Source: JBBPYR01 sp038199755
GTDB lineage: Bacteria > Chloroflexota > Ktedonobacteria > Ktedonobacterales > Ktedonobacteraceae
DNA: 20,431 nt
Direction of reading: 5' to 3'
Assembly (NCBI GenBank): GCA_038199755.1
Contig: JBBPYR010000270.1
Span: 1-20,431 of the forward strand
Shown: positions 13,367-20,431 of the stretch, in pieces
Numbering within the stretch: position 1 is the stretch's first letter
Layout of the letters: every line of letters starts with the position of its first letter
Program-made: the position numbers and the translations under genes
Notes under the pieces: model-generated
Database searches by the model: none
Told to the model about the DNA's origin: nothing
Seen by the model: only the letters and a program-made list of their open reading frames with translations

Positions 13367-14728
13367 CTATGCCGATGGATGATCGAAGCCATCCAGTGGT
13401 GTGCCGAGGTAGGGGAAACTCGACAGGTAGGAAACACCGGAGTTCTTATCCGTGAGACCGTCCGTCACCTTGGAGGCCGCTCCATCAGGGGTGTAGGTTT
13501 TATCGATCAGCGGATAGGTCACGCCAGCGATGGCGCGTAGCTCAATGGCAACCGTATCATCAAAGACGCGGCGACCGTTGGGGAAGCCAGCTGCATCACC
13601 ACCAAGCAGACCATAGATGCTCGGCGATGAAGATGGCGGAATGGCCATGTTCAAGCGCAGCATATCGGCCAAGGTTTTTCCGGTATAGTTCTGGAAGCCA
13701 GGAATGATGCCCGACGGAATGCCGGTCAGCAAGATGGCAACCAGGTCAGCACGGGATGCTTTCAAACCTGCGAGGTGGGGGAAGACGCCGGGATAGAGAA
13801 TTGGCAGCAGACCCGCCACCTCAGGATGCTGGACATACTCAACGAATTTGTAGTCATCCTTTGGTTGCAGCTTGTTCCAGTAGTCCTTCTTGCCCAATGG
13901 CACGACGACCTCGTTGAACAGCGGGTTGCCCAGGCGCGAGACCTGCACCCACGGACCAATATCCTGGCCAGTATCCATCATGTGAGCCTTGCGACGGCTG
14001 GCCGAGCCCCAGACGCCAATCACTGATTTGGAGCTAGCGGCATCTTTTGGCTTTGAGCCATCGCTGGTCAGCATCTTCATAGGAACCTGAATAGCGATGC
14101 TGTGGACGTTAAAGCCCTTCGTGCCATTGACCCCTGCGGCAGCGGGTGTGGGGATCAGGTGCAAGCCCTCGAATGGGCGCAGATCGAGCAGGTCGAAGAC
14201 TGAACCAAGGTCAACATAGAAGCCCTCGGCACGCTGCCCCGCGAATACCGTCTCGCCGCTGGAGAGATGATGAATAGCGGCGTTGGCAAGTGAGCTATAG
14301 TTTGGCGTAGAGCGCGGACCAATGTTGCAGGGCGGGCAGGTGAGACCGCTCGCCAACACCTTTGCATTGCCATGTTTATCGACTCTGGTGACAGTATAGA
14401 ACTGGCGGCTATTCCAATTTGGGCTGTCGATGGCTGTGATCTGGCCTGTGTTGTAGAGGAAGGTGTTGGGATTGCGCAGTTTCGTCTCGAAACGGAACTG
14501 ATAGGTGATCTCAGCCTCACCGTCTCCATCATTGTCGATATGAATTTCATAGAGCACATTATCACCAAATTCAAAGAAGTTGGGGCCACCGTCCGGCCCC
14601 TCTAAGGGAATATAGTTGGTGATGATCGTGACGGTGTCGGGCTTGTCCGGGCTGACAAATGCATAGGTATCGGTATTGTCAGCAACGGGGTCCTTTGAAA
14701 TTTCGGGCGCTTCGCGATGGGATGACAT
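13367..14728 (-). CDS. DUF4331 domain protein
   Basis: The 453-residue protein shows the DUF4331 pattern throughout. It opens SSHREAPEISKDPVADNTDTYAFVSPD, has NYIPLEGPDGGPNFFEFGDN at about 38-57, continues YEIHIDNDGDGEAEITYQFRFET, and ends LSSFPYLGTPLDGFDHP. The run DNDGDGE (65-71) resembles a calcium-binding loop, and a CPPC pair stands at 131-134. The function of the family is not established. It has no signal peptide of its own. The gene lies 53 bp after a small Tat-leader gene on the same strand and is probably co-transcribed with it. GAGGTGA before the ATG supports the start. The family call is firm; the role is not. Confidence 0.88.
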   Translation of the reverse strand: MSSHREAPEISKDPVADNTDTYAFVSPDKPDTVTIITNYIPLEGPDGGPNFFEFGDNVLYEIHIDNDGDGEAEITYQFRFETKLRNPNTFLYNTGQITAIDSPNWNSRQFYTVTRVDKHGNAKVLASGLTCPPCNIGPRSTPNYSSLANAAIHHLSSGETVFAGQRAEGFYVDLGSVFDLLDLRPFEGLHLIPTPAAAGVNGTKGFNVHSIAIQVPMKMLTSDGSKPKDAASSKSVIGVWGSASRRKAHMMDTGQDIGPWVQVSRLGNPLFNEVVVPLGKKDYWNKLQPKDDYKFVEYVQHPEVAGLLPILYPGVFPHLAGLKASRADLVAILLTGIPSGIIPGFQNYTGKTLADMLRLNMAIPPSSSPSIYGLLGGDAAGFPNGRRVFDDTVAIELRAIAGVTYPLIDKTYTPDGAASKVTDGLTDKNSGVSYLSSFPYLGTPLDGFDHPSA

Positions 14729-14781
14729 AATTTTTCACCTCAGGGCAATACAACTTCTCATGCAGATGCAATGAGTCATAA

Positions 14782-15060
14782 CTAAACACTAGCTCTTAAA
14801 AGACGCATAACGAGTTCCGTGTCGCGAAAGATGATTTCGCGTGTGCCGACCAGGAGCGAAACCTCACCAGTGGCGGCGTCACGGACATGGGCGAGCATCG
14901 GCTCGGTCAGGGCAGCCAGGGATGGCTCGGACGCGGTGATTGCAGTGTCGGCTGCTGGCTCAGTAGACGCTATCAGCTGTGGGGCAGCAACAAGCATGCC
15001 TGTCGCCGCGACACTTGCAGAGGTTTGTCGAATAAACCCACGTCGTGTCAGCTTTGCCAT
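14782..15060 (-). CDS. Small twin-arginine signal protein upstream of DUF4331
   Basis: The 92-residue product starts with a clear Tat signal: LTRRGFIRQTSASVAATGML, that is RRGFI followed by a hydrophobic Ala/Val stretch, with AAPQLIAS as a possible cleavage area. The mature part is only about 60 residues (EPMLAHVRDAATGEVSLLVGTREIIFRDTELVMRLLRAS) and reads like a short beta hairpin plus helix. AAGGAG precedes the ATG. I know no function; similar short Tat-leader proteins are plausible as exported partners or chaperones. Its position just before the DUF4331 gene suggests a joint role, perhaps carrying the leaderless DUF4331 protein out by hitch-hiking. That is inference. Confidence 0.7.
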   Translation of the reverse strand: MAKLTRRGFIRQTSASVAATGMLVAAPQLIASTEPAADTAITASEPSLAALTEPMLAHVRDAATGEVSLLVGTREIIFRDTELVMRLLRASV

Positions 15061-15502
15061 CTGATGCTCCTTTCATACTTACTATGGCTTGATCTTCCGC
15101 ACCAATGACCACGCAAAATAGTTCACACATACGGACATATGGTTAACCATTTGAGCAGTTGACAGGTGTATCCACACTTAGCTTTATCATCGACTCTCGT
15201 ACTAGGGAAGAAATCAGTGTGTGAATAGAGTGGATGATTAATCGCTTCAATTGTTTCTATGTAAGAATACGGTGTATGGCTGCGAATAGATCAGTGAATC
15301 AGCACGAAATAGGCAATTTACTCAGCAAGAGGAGGAACATGGGTGGTTTTACTCATGATGCAAACCCCCATTCCTATCTCTACGGAACTATTCTCTTCGC
15401 GCCGATAAAAGGATAAAGAGGGATAGAGAAGGCTTTGTTTCATATGCCTTGCCTCCTTTCCTCATACAATGCGCTATCCTTTTATGAAGAAGCGAGAGGT
15501 TT
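15061..15502. promoter_or_regulatory. Divergent intergenic region with a 12-bp palindrome
   Basis: This gap separates the DUF4331 operon (-) from the permease/c-di-GMP fusion gene (+). ATGGTTAACCAT at 15139-15150 is a perfect 12-bp palindrome, a reasonable operator for a dimeric regulator of either side. TTGACA at 15159-15164 with TTTATC 18 bases later is a weak plus-strand promoter candidate. TACAAT at 15465-15470 could be a -10 for the fusion gene but lacks a good -35. I looked for a c-di-GMP riboswitch and did not recognise one. Confidence 0.35.
15339..15416 (+). CDS. Possible 25-residue peptide
   Basis: An ATG at 15339 follows AAGAGGAGGAAC, a strong Shine-Dalgarno sequence, and opens a 25-codon frame (MGGFTHDANPHSYLYGTILF and five more residues). 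The frame also extends upstream to an ATG at 15234 with weaker initiation signals. It ends 86 bases before the permease/c-di-GMP fusion gene and could be a leader peptide for it. I recognise no family, and chance occurrence is quite possible. Confidence 0.25.
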   Translation: MGGFTHDANPHSYLYGTILFAPIKG

Positions 15503-18397
15503 ATGCAGTCGAATCAAACTATCATGCGCGAAGCTCCTGATAATCATGATAAGGCTTCAGAGCTAGATATGAAGCGTCGGGAACTGGCATCACATAAAAA
15601 AAATGAGACTCTTCCACAAATACTAGTGACACGAGACCTTGTTGTGCTCTTTGTGCTTACCGTTGTCTTTCTCTTAAATATCAATGGGGTGCAATTTGCT
15701 GGCCCAAGTAGTTTTGTGTATTGGATAGTAGGCTTCTGCACCTTTCTCATTCCCTGCGTTCTGGTAACACAATGGATGATGAAACAGTTTCCAGGTACTG
15801 GTGGACACTATAATTGGGCCAAGCAGGTGATGGGGGAACAATGGGGCTTTATCTCAGCTTTTTGTGCGTGGTTGCCATGCGTGCTTGCCAGCACTTCGAT
15901 TGTTAGCTGTGCTCTCGCCTTATCTCAGTATCTGTTTCCAATACTCTTTACTAGGCTCTGGTTAACCTTCCTTTGTGTGGTTGTGCTGCTCCTCGTCGCG
16001 TCTGCGATTACTTTTCTGCCTCTCATGCACCTGAAACGGATATTGCTTGTCTTAACCACGCTTTACCTCTCTGTTTTCGCCTTGTTGGGTGTCGCTGGCA
16101 TATGGTGGCTCGTGCAGAAGCATGTCTCGGCTAGCTCCTTTTCTCTCAAGGCGGGATGGACGCCAACCGTCAGTAATGTTGCGGTCTATGGCATTGTCAT
16201 TCTTGCGCTCCTGGGTGCCGACACGCCTCTCTTCTTGAGTGGAGAAATCCGTGATAATGCCCATCATCCGCGCCGCGCCAGTTCATTTGTCTGGTGGGGG
16301 GCAATCATCGCCTTGCTCGCATACCTGCTGGGAACCTTTGGCGTATTTGTGATTGTACCAGCCAGCGAATCTGGCTCATTTACCGCCAGTATCGAGGCGA
16401 TTCAACTGGCATTTGGGCCTGGCTTCGCGTATGGTGCTGGCATCTGTCTCTTATTAGGCCAGCTTGCCATGATCAGTGCCTATATCCTGATGCTTTCTCG
16501 TATGCTGATTGTCGTCGCGCTTGATCGTCGCTTGCCATCATCGATCACCTCTAACAATCGCTTTGGTGTGCCCGTACAGAGTATTGCATTGCAGTCGCTT
16601 ATCATTATTGTCGTTACCATCATTTCTCTAGTGCTCGCTCCTGGGATATTTGTGGCTGGTAATGCCTCCACTTCATTAGCTCTTATCATTTACAATGTCT
16701 TGCAAGGAAGTGCCGCCATTATCTGGAGCATTTCAAGTGTGCAGTTGCTTGCGTTTCCTCTCATTTTATTGGTAGTACGCGCACAGAAGAGAGAGACAAC
16801 GCTCAAAATGCGTGTTATCCTGGTGTGCTTCTCTGTGCTTGGCATCATGGCAGCACTGGTTGGCATCTGCGAGACACTCTTGAGTTCGTGGATTCCTTCT
16901 CTCGTCGCTAATTCTCGTTGGACGAGCTTGATTGTAACTATTACCCTCTGCTCGTTGTTTGTTGGCTGGGTTATCAGCGAAATTCCCCGTATTCATGCCT
17001 TATTAACAGAACAAAAGCTACTGACCGAACGTGAAAAAAATCTGAGAGCGCAGGTGCAAGAAACCAATGAAAAGCAAGCAACGCTTGTAGCACAACTGCA
17101 AGAGGCAAAACAGGAACAAGATATGTTGTTACTACAGCAACGGATTTTGCTTGATGAGGTGGATCGGCTCTATCATGAGCAGAAACAGGCGGCGGTAACG
17201 GATGCTGTCACCAATCTACCAAACCATCGTGCCATTATGGCCCATCTTGATAAAGAACTGGCTCGTTGTGAACGGTCAAATATAGCCTGTGCTGTTCTCT
17301 TCGTTGATCTCGATCACTTCAAACATGTTAATGATAGCTGGGGGCATAAAGCAGGAGATGCCATCTTGCGAGAAATGGCGTTACGTCTGCGTGCCACCAT
17401 TCGCACTGAGGATTTTGTCGGACGCTATGGTGGAGAGGAGTTTGCGCTCATCCTTGCCAATGTATCTATGGATACAGCGTGTGAAATAGCTGAACGTTTG
17501 CGTCTTGCCATAGCTGCCGTTCCTTGCACATGGCAAAGCGATGATGGCAGCTCTGTCCCGATTTCTGTAACCGCCAGTATCGGTGTTGCCATGTATGGTT
17601 TACACGGCACATTGCGTGAGGTGTTGCTGGTGCAGGCAGATCAAGCCATGTATGAGGCGAAACTCGCTGGGCGCGATCGTGTACGCGTAGCGGGAGTTGA
17701 CGTGGAAGAGAACAACATCCTCGCTCTCAAACCACGAGTATATCAGCTACAAGAGGAAACAATGCTGCAAATGCTCACCACTATTGCATCGCTTCATGAT
17801 CTGGGAACGCTGAACCATTCCCAACGCATGATCGAACTGGCAGAGGCGACCGCCCGCCGCTTGCAGCGTCCAGAAGAAGAGTTACACCTAGTGCATCTCA
17901 GTGCTTTGCTCCATGATATTGGCAAGGTTGGCATTCCCGACGCTATTTTGCATAAACCTGGGCCACTCACTACTGAAGAGTGGAATGTGATGCGCCAACA
18001 TCCAGAAATAGGCAGGCAGATTTTACAGCAAGCGGGCGGAATCTTTGGTGTGCTTGCCCGCATCGTGGTCGCCCATCACGAACGCTGGGATGGTGCTGGC
18101 TACCCGCTCGGTCTCGCGCAAGAAAGCATTCCTCTCGCGGCGCGTATTCTGGCGGTTGTTGACTCATTCGATGCTATGACTGCCCGTCGTGTGTATCGCG
18201 AACCGTTCACAGTCGAGCAAGCACGCCAAGAATTACAACGCTGTGCCGGAACTCAGTATGACCCACAGGTTGTTGACGCGTTTCTGGCTATCCTAAATGA
18301 GCAACTACAAGTAGAAACGGATGAAGTGAAGCAAGCAGTTCAAACAGATACGCAAGCTAGTGCCGATGTTGGTGATGCAATGAATATACTTTTATGA
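15503..18397 (+). CDS. APC-type permease fused to GGDEF and HD-GYP c-di-GMP domains
   Basis: The 964-residue, single-frame protein has four parts. A hydrophilic N-tail (1-38) leads into a 12-helix amino acid/polyamine permease domain (about 40-495) with the APC-family segment QFPGTGGHYNWAKQVMG (95-111). A charged coiled coil follows (about 500-562). A GGDEF domain (about 563-728) has FVDLDHFKHVND (600-611), an intact GGEEF active site (643-647) and an RTED inhibitory site (634-637) five residues before it. An HD-GYP domain (about 745-935) has H772, HD 804-805, HPE 833-835, HHERWDGAGYP 858-868, and DSFDAMTARRVYR. It should be able both to make and to break down c-di-GMP, with the permease domain acting as the membrane sensor or a transporter-receptor. 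The start has GAGAGG upstream. The 3' end overlaps the convergent sortase gene by 6 bp. Ligand and net activity are unknown. Confidence 0.9.
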   Translation: MQSNQTIMREAPDNHDKASELDMKRRELASHKKNETLPQILVTRDLVVLFVLTVVFLLNINGVQFAGPSSFVYWIVGFCTFLIPCVLVTQWMMKQFPGTGGHYNWAKQVMGEQWGFISAFCAWLPCVLASTSIVSCALALSQYLFPILFTRLWLTFLCVVVLLLVASAITFLPLMHLKRILLVLTTLYLSVFALLGVAGIWWLVQKHVSASSFSLKAGWTPTVSNVAVYGIVILALLGADTPLFLSGEIRDNAHHPRRASSFVWWGAIIALLAYLLGTFGVFVIVPASESGSFTASIEAIQLAFGPGFAYGAGICLLLGQLAMISAYILMLSRMLIVVALDRRLPSSITSNNRFGVPVQSIALQSLIIIVVTIISLVLAPGIFVAGNASTSLALIIYNVLQGSAAIIWSISSVQLLAFPLILLVVRAQKRETTLKMRVILVCFSVLGIMAALVGICETLLSSWIPSLVANSRWTSLIVTITLCSLFVGWVISEIPRIHALLTEQKLLTEREKNLRAQVQETNEKQATLVAQLQEAKQEQDMLLLQQRILLDEVDRLYHEQKQAAVTDAVTNLPNHRAIMAHLDKELARCERSNIACAVLFVDLDHFKHVNDSWGHKAGDAILREMALRLRATIRTEDFVGRYGGEEFALILANVSMDTACEIAERLRLAIAAVPCTWQSDDGSSVPISVTASIGVAMYGLHGTLREVLLVQADQAMYEAKLAGRDRVRVAGVDVEENNILALKPRVYQLQEETMLQMLTTIASLHDLGTLNHSQRMIELAEATARRLQRPEEELHLVHLSALLHDIGKVGIPDAILHKPGPLTTEEWNVMRQHPEIGRQILQQAGGIFGVLARIVVAHHERWDGAGYPLGLAQESIPLAARILAVVDSFDAMTARRVYREPFTVEQARQELQRCAGTQYDPQVVDAFLAILNEQLQVETDEVKQAVQTDTQASADVGDAMNILL

Positions 18398-19081
18398 GCG
18401 TGTAGCATACACGACCAGTCGTTCTGTCGTTTGCTGTTGGCTGGGAATCCAATCGCCCGCACAGGTAATGAGGTTAAGAAACGTTCCGTTGGTGTTGCCA
18501 AAGATGTCCTGTATTGGTGCTTGCTGGGGAGCGTAACGCGCAATATAGATCACATGAAATTGCACCCTCGCTCCCTTTGCATCCACCACAGTAATACTAT
18601 CTCCGATATGTATATATTGCAGGTTCCAGAAGACAGCTGCGGCTCCACCAGGGCGGTCAAGATGTCCATCAATAACTGCGCTACCCCGTTCTCCTGGGTG
18701 TGGTCCTGCCGCATACCAGCCTGTATCATTCCAGCGGTCCTTTGTGGGCGTTGCTAGGTCGCCATTGGCAAGCAACCCTAAAGTTTCGATTGGGGCGTTC
18801 ACCCCAATTGAGGGAATAAGCAAGCGCATCGGTGTCGCGAATGTAGCTGGTTTCGTTTTGGCTGGTGAAGTCTGCGAAGAGGGAGAAGCTGTAGGTGATG
18901 GTAACAAGTGCGTGCTGGTAGCAGAGGGCGATGCCTGCAACGTAGGCTTTTGTAATGTTTGCGAAAAGGTCATTGTGGAGCAGCTACTCAGTACGCTGAG
19001 TGTAAGAGTAGCTGCTAGGCAGGACAATAGCGCGAGAAGCACAGGCATCTGTAGGACCTGTTTTGCCTGCTTGTTACGCAT
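18392..19081 (-). CDS. Class F-like sortase
   Basis: The 229-residue protein has an N-terminal hydrophobic segment (12-33) ending LSSC34, which fits a lipobox as well as a membrane anchor. A Ser/Thr/Pro-rich linker (about 40-82) follows, then the sortase barrel. The barrel starts PMRLLIPSIGVNAPIE and has GWYAAGPHPGERGSAVIDGH with H140. The LITC motif contains the nucleophile C207, and the catalytic arginine is R221 in TERLVVYA. The triad His-Cys-Arg is complete. The sequence pattern is that of the class F sortases known from Actinobacteria and Chloroflexi. It would join LPXTG proteins to a surface amine. The gene follows a DUF4397 protein gene with an LPGTG end by 37 bp, its likely substrate. 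AGGTAGGAACA precedes the ATG. Confidence 0.88.
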   Translation of the reverse strand: MRNKQAKQVLQMPVLLALLSCLAATLTLSVLSSCSTMTFSQTLQKPTLQASPSATSTHLLPSPTASPSSQTSPAKTKPATFATPMRLLIPSIGVNAPIETLGLLANGDLATPTKDRWNDTGWYAAGPHPGERGSAVIDGHLDRPGGAAAVFWNLQYIHIGDSITVVDAKGARVQFHVIYIARYAPQQAPIQDIFGNTNGTFLNLITCAGDWIPSQQQTTERLVVYATRS

Positions 19082-19118
19082 TGTTCCTACCTTTCAGATA
19101 GTGTTCTTGGTCGGTTGC

Positions 19119-19970
19119 TTATTTGTGGCTGAAAGCGCGCCTGCGCCGAAATGTCATTAACCCCATGCCGACCAGACTGCACAAGAGTAACGCGATAGTG
19201 AGACTCCAAGAGAATGCTGGTGTTGCTGCACTCACGGGCGCGTTCGGATCACTTCCTGTGCCTGGTAAGCCGGGAACACCTTGTGCTTGTGAGGCAATCA
19301 AGCGAATCTTGGGCGTACCATCGAGTAAACCTAACGCGAAGATGCTTGTTACGGTGTTTGCCGGTAACGTTGCTGCAACCGAGAGCGTTGTGCTTGTTTG
19401 TGCGATCGAGGCATTGAATGTGTAAGAGCCAGTTGGAATATTTTGATATCCGCTTGCCTGTTTATAGGCAAGATTACTGACAATAGTATTGTTGCCCGCC
19501 GTTACCGTGGCCACCCCTGACCCTGGCGAAAGATGATAAACGCGCACCTTTGACATTCCCGTAGCAATGGTATTGTCATCTTGAAAACCGAGCAGTGAAA
19601 AACCTGTTGCTGTTGTACCAACCGCTGCAACCGTATAGGCAAAGCCAGGCTCTACCGTGAGGTCTTGCGTAATGATAGACGCATTTGCCCCACGTCCAAT
19701 CAGGGCCACTTGTACCTTGTGCGTGCCGGGCGGCACTTGTACGTAACCCGTTGCCGTCGCGAACTCAAAGTTTGTTAGCAGCGTCGTCCCTTCAACGAAG
19801 ACATCCGCCGTGCCAATATCGGGCGAAGCATGCACAATGCGTACATAGGACATTCCTACTGCGGAAGCACGCGGGGTGAGCGGAACAAAAAGCCCCACCA
19901 GAGAAAGCAGTGAGCACAATAAAAGTGCTCGTAGTACGAGATGTGAAAATACCAGTTTTTTTGTGGACAT
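19119..19970 (-). CDS. DUF4397 surface protein with LPGTG sorting signal
   Basis: From ATG 19968-19970 (GGGAGG upstream) it has 283 residues; the frame is open to 20051 but that start lacks a ribosome site. A signal peptide covers about 1-37, ending RASA. Two related beta-rich segments follow: YVRIVHASPDIGTADVFVEG with GYVQVPPGTHKVQV, then KVRVYHLSPGSGVATV with GYQNIPTGSYTFNA. This is the DUF4397 pattern. The C-terminus is a complete sorting signal: LPGTG (235-239), a hydrophobic helix of about 20 residues, and RRRR before the end. It should be cut between Thr and Gly and linked to the cell surface by the sortase encoded next. It may be an adhesive or structural surface protein. In this phylum, whose cell wall is unusual, the anchor acceptor is an open question. 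Confidence 0.88.
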   Translation of the reverse strand: MSTKKLVFSHLVLRALLLCSLLSLVGLFVPLTPRASAVGMSYVRIVHASPDIGTADVFVEGTTLLTNFEFATATGYVQVPPGTHKVQVALIGRGANASIITQDLTVEPGFAYTVAAVGTTATGFSLLGFQDDNTIATGMSKVRVYHLSPGSGVATVTAGNNTIVSNLAYKQASGYQNIPTGSYTFNASIAQTSTTLSVAATLPANTVTSIFALGLLDGTPKIRLIASQAQGVPGLPGTGSDPNAPVSAATPAFSWSLTIALLLCSLVGMGLMTFRRRRAFSHK

Positions 19971-20216
19971 CGTATCCTCCCTTCCTAAATCCTTAACAAG
20001 TCCTTCTACACAAATATACGTTAGAATTGAGATTACAGATACATAAAACACTAGTTTTTATAAAAACTTAATATTTCCTGTATAGTTTTTCTCTTTAGCT
20101 CAGTCTAATCTCGGTAAAGCGCGCGTCTTGTGCTCTCTGATTGAATGAGAGGAATGCCGAAACCAGAGCGAAATGAAGTCAGGTTGCATGGTCTGATCTA
20201 CGGTGGGGAAGATGCT
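19971..20216. other. Intergenic region upstream of the DUF4397-sortase operon
   Basis: The first ~100 bases are AT-rich and should hold the operon promoter, but several TATA-like boxes overlap and I cannot choose one. AGTTTTTATAAAAACT at 20053-20068 is a perfect 16-bp palindrome and a candidate regulatory site. From 20100 to 20216 I see no gene or repeat. Confidence 0.35.
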
Positions 20217-20309
20217 GTAGGGACCAGTTTCAGCGCGTCCCGTACCCGTTGAGGAGCAATTCGCCAACGGGTACGGACGCGCTGATGCACTTTTACTAAT
20301 GAAACTGGT
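20217..20309. repeat. Palindromic element related to 13270-13344, interrupted in one arm
   Basis: It starts GTAGGGACC, and the left arm is GGACCAGTTTCAGCGCGTCC (20221-20240). The core GTTGAGGAGCAATTCGCCAAC differs by one base from the core of the copy near 13.3 kb. The right arm GGACGCGCTGA (20275-20285) is separated from its continuation (GAAACTGGT, 20301-20309) by about 15-17 extra bases with TGA at both edges. It is therefore a copy with a small insertion and a lost outer right end. Confidence 0.8.
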
Positions 20310-20324
20310 AAACAGAGAAGCCCA

Positions 20325-20430
20325 TCCGTAGGGGCCAGATTGATCGCGCCCCAGGGCGATTGATCGCCTGTGATTCAGAATCTCGCTCAATAAATTGAGC
20401 GGAGGGCGCGATCAATCTGGCCCCTACGGA
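20325..20430. repeat. 106-bp palindromic element with two internal hairpins
   Basis: Perfect 27-bp arms (20325-20351 and 20404-20430) begin TCCGTAGGGGCC and end GGCCCCTACGGA. Inside are two more perfect hairpins, GGCGAT/ATCGCC (20355-20368, loop TG) and CGCTCAAT/ATTGAGCG (20384-20401, loop AA). One strand would fold into a long stem crowned by two hairpins. No protein is encoded. Its outer end shares GTAGGG with the neighbouring repeat. Confidence 0.85.
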
Positions 20431-20431
20431 G

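Noticed and set aside
15061..15502. A c-di-GMP riboswitch before the fusion gene
   Set aside because: I looked for the conserved GEMM-type layout and could not recognise it; a covariance-model search would settle it.
19971..20051. An upstream start for the DUF4397 protein
   Set aside because: The added 27 residues would come before a normal signal peptide, and only the ATG at 19970 has a GGGAGG site.
20100..20390. A 96-residue minus-strand reading frame at the window end
   Set aside because: It is composed of the two palindromic elements and has no start signal or protein-like sequence.

Overview
The window looks like a chromosomal segment of a soil Chloroflexota bacterium, most likely of the class Ktedonobacteria. 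That placement is an inference. It rests on the mixture of an actinobacterial-type F420-dependent glucose-6-phosphate dehydrogenase, a class F-like sortase with an LPGTG substrate, moderate GC content, many accessory genes on both strands, and intergenic DNA crowded with long, nearly perfect palindromes. No tRNA, rRNA, or complete insertion sequence was seen.

Bases 1-840 hold no complete ordinary gene. A good promoter (131-159), two identical 38-bp direct repeats (172-209, 244-281) and a rho-independent terminator (340-371) line up as a possible ~200-nt RNA. A short helix-turn-helix ORF with a good ribosome binding site runs the other way (585-355), with a 23-bp-arm hairpin in its leader. Bases 782-2808 (+) carry a MerR regulator, a 3-hydroxyisobutyrate-dehydrogenase-like oxidoreductase and a CDP-alcohol phosphatidyltransferase. 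The sequence AACATGACGTTRACGT occurs at the merR promoter and inside a 36-bp perfect palindrome ahead of the oxidoreductase, which suggests one regulon.

Bases 7946-2881 (-) are a complete branched-chain amino acid/amide-type ABC importer: two ATPases, two permeases, and a lipoprotein binding protein. It faces a 5'-truncated remnant of an acetamidase/formamidase gene (8049-8345), which hints that the importer once fed, or still feeds, short-chain amide metabolism. A 62-bp perfect palindrome closes the operon. Bases 8610-10752 hold a small unknown gene (+), then an F420-dependent glucose-6-phosphate dehydrogenase homologue and an alpha/beta hydrolase (both -).

Bases 10871-12973 hold a Gfo/Idh/MocA oxidoreductase with a twin-arginine-like leader (+) and a convergent 297-residue protein of unknown function (-). 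The stop codons of both lie inside one arm of a palindromic repeat. Bases 12974-13366 are a nest of palindromic mobile-like repeats. Bases 15060-13367 (-) encode a 92-residue Tat-leader protein and a DUF4331 protein as an operon.

The most striking gene is at 15503-18397 (+): a 12-helix APC-type amino acid permease fused through a coiled coil to an intact-looking GGDEF diguanylate cyclase and an intact-looking HD-GYP c-di-GMP phosphodiesterase. It reads as a transporter-like receptor controlling c-di-GMP. It overlaps tail-to-tail by 6 bp with a sortase gene (19081-18392), which follows the gene for its probable substrate, a DUF4397 surface protein ending in LPGTG, a hydrophobic helix and RRRR (19970-19119). 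The last ~215 bases are two more palindromic elements related by their GTAGGGRCC ends to those near 13.3 kb.
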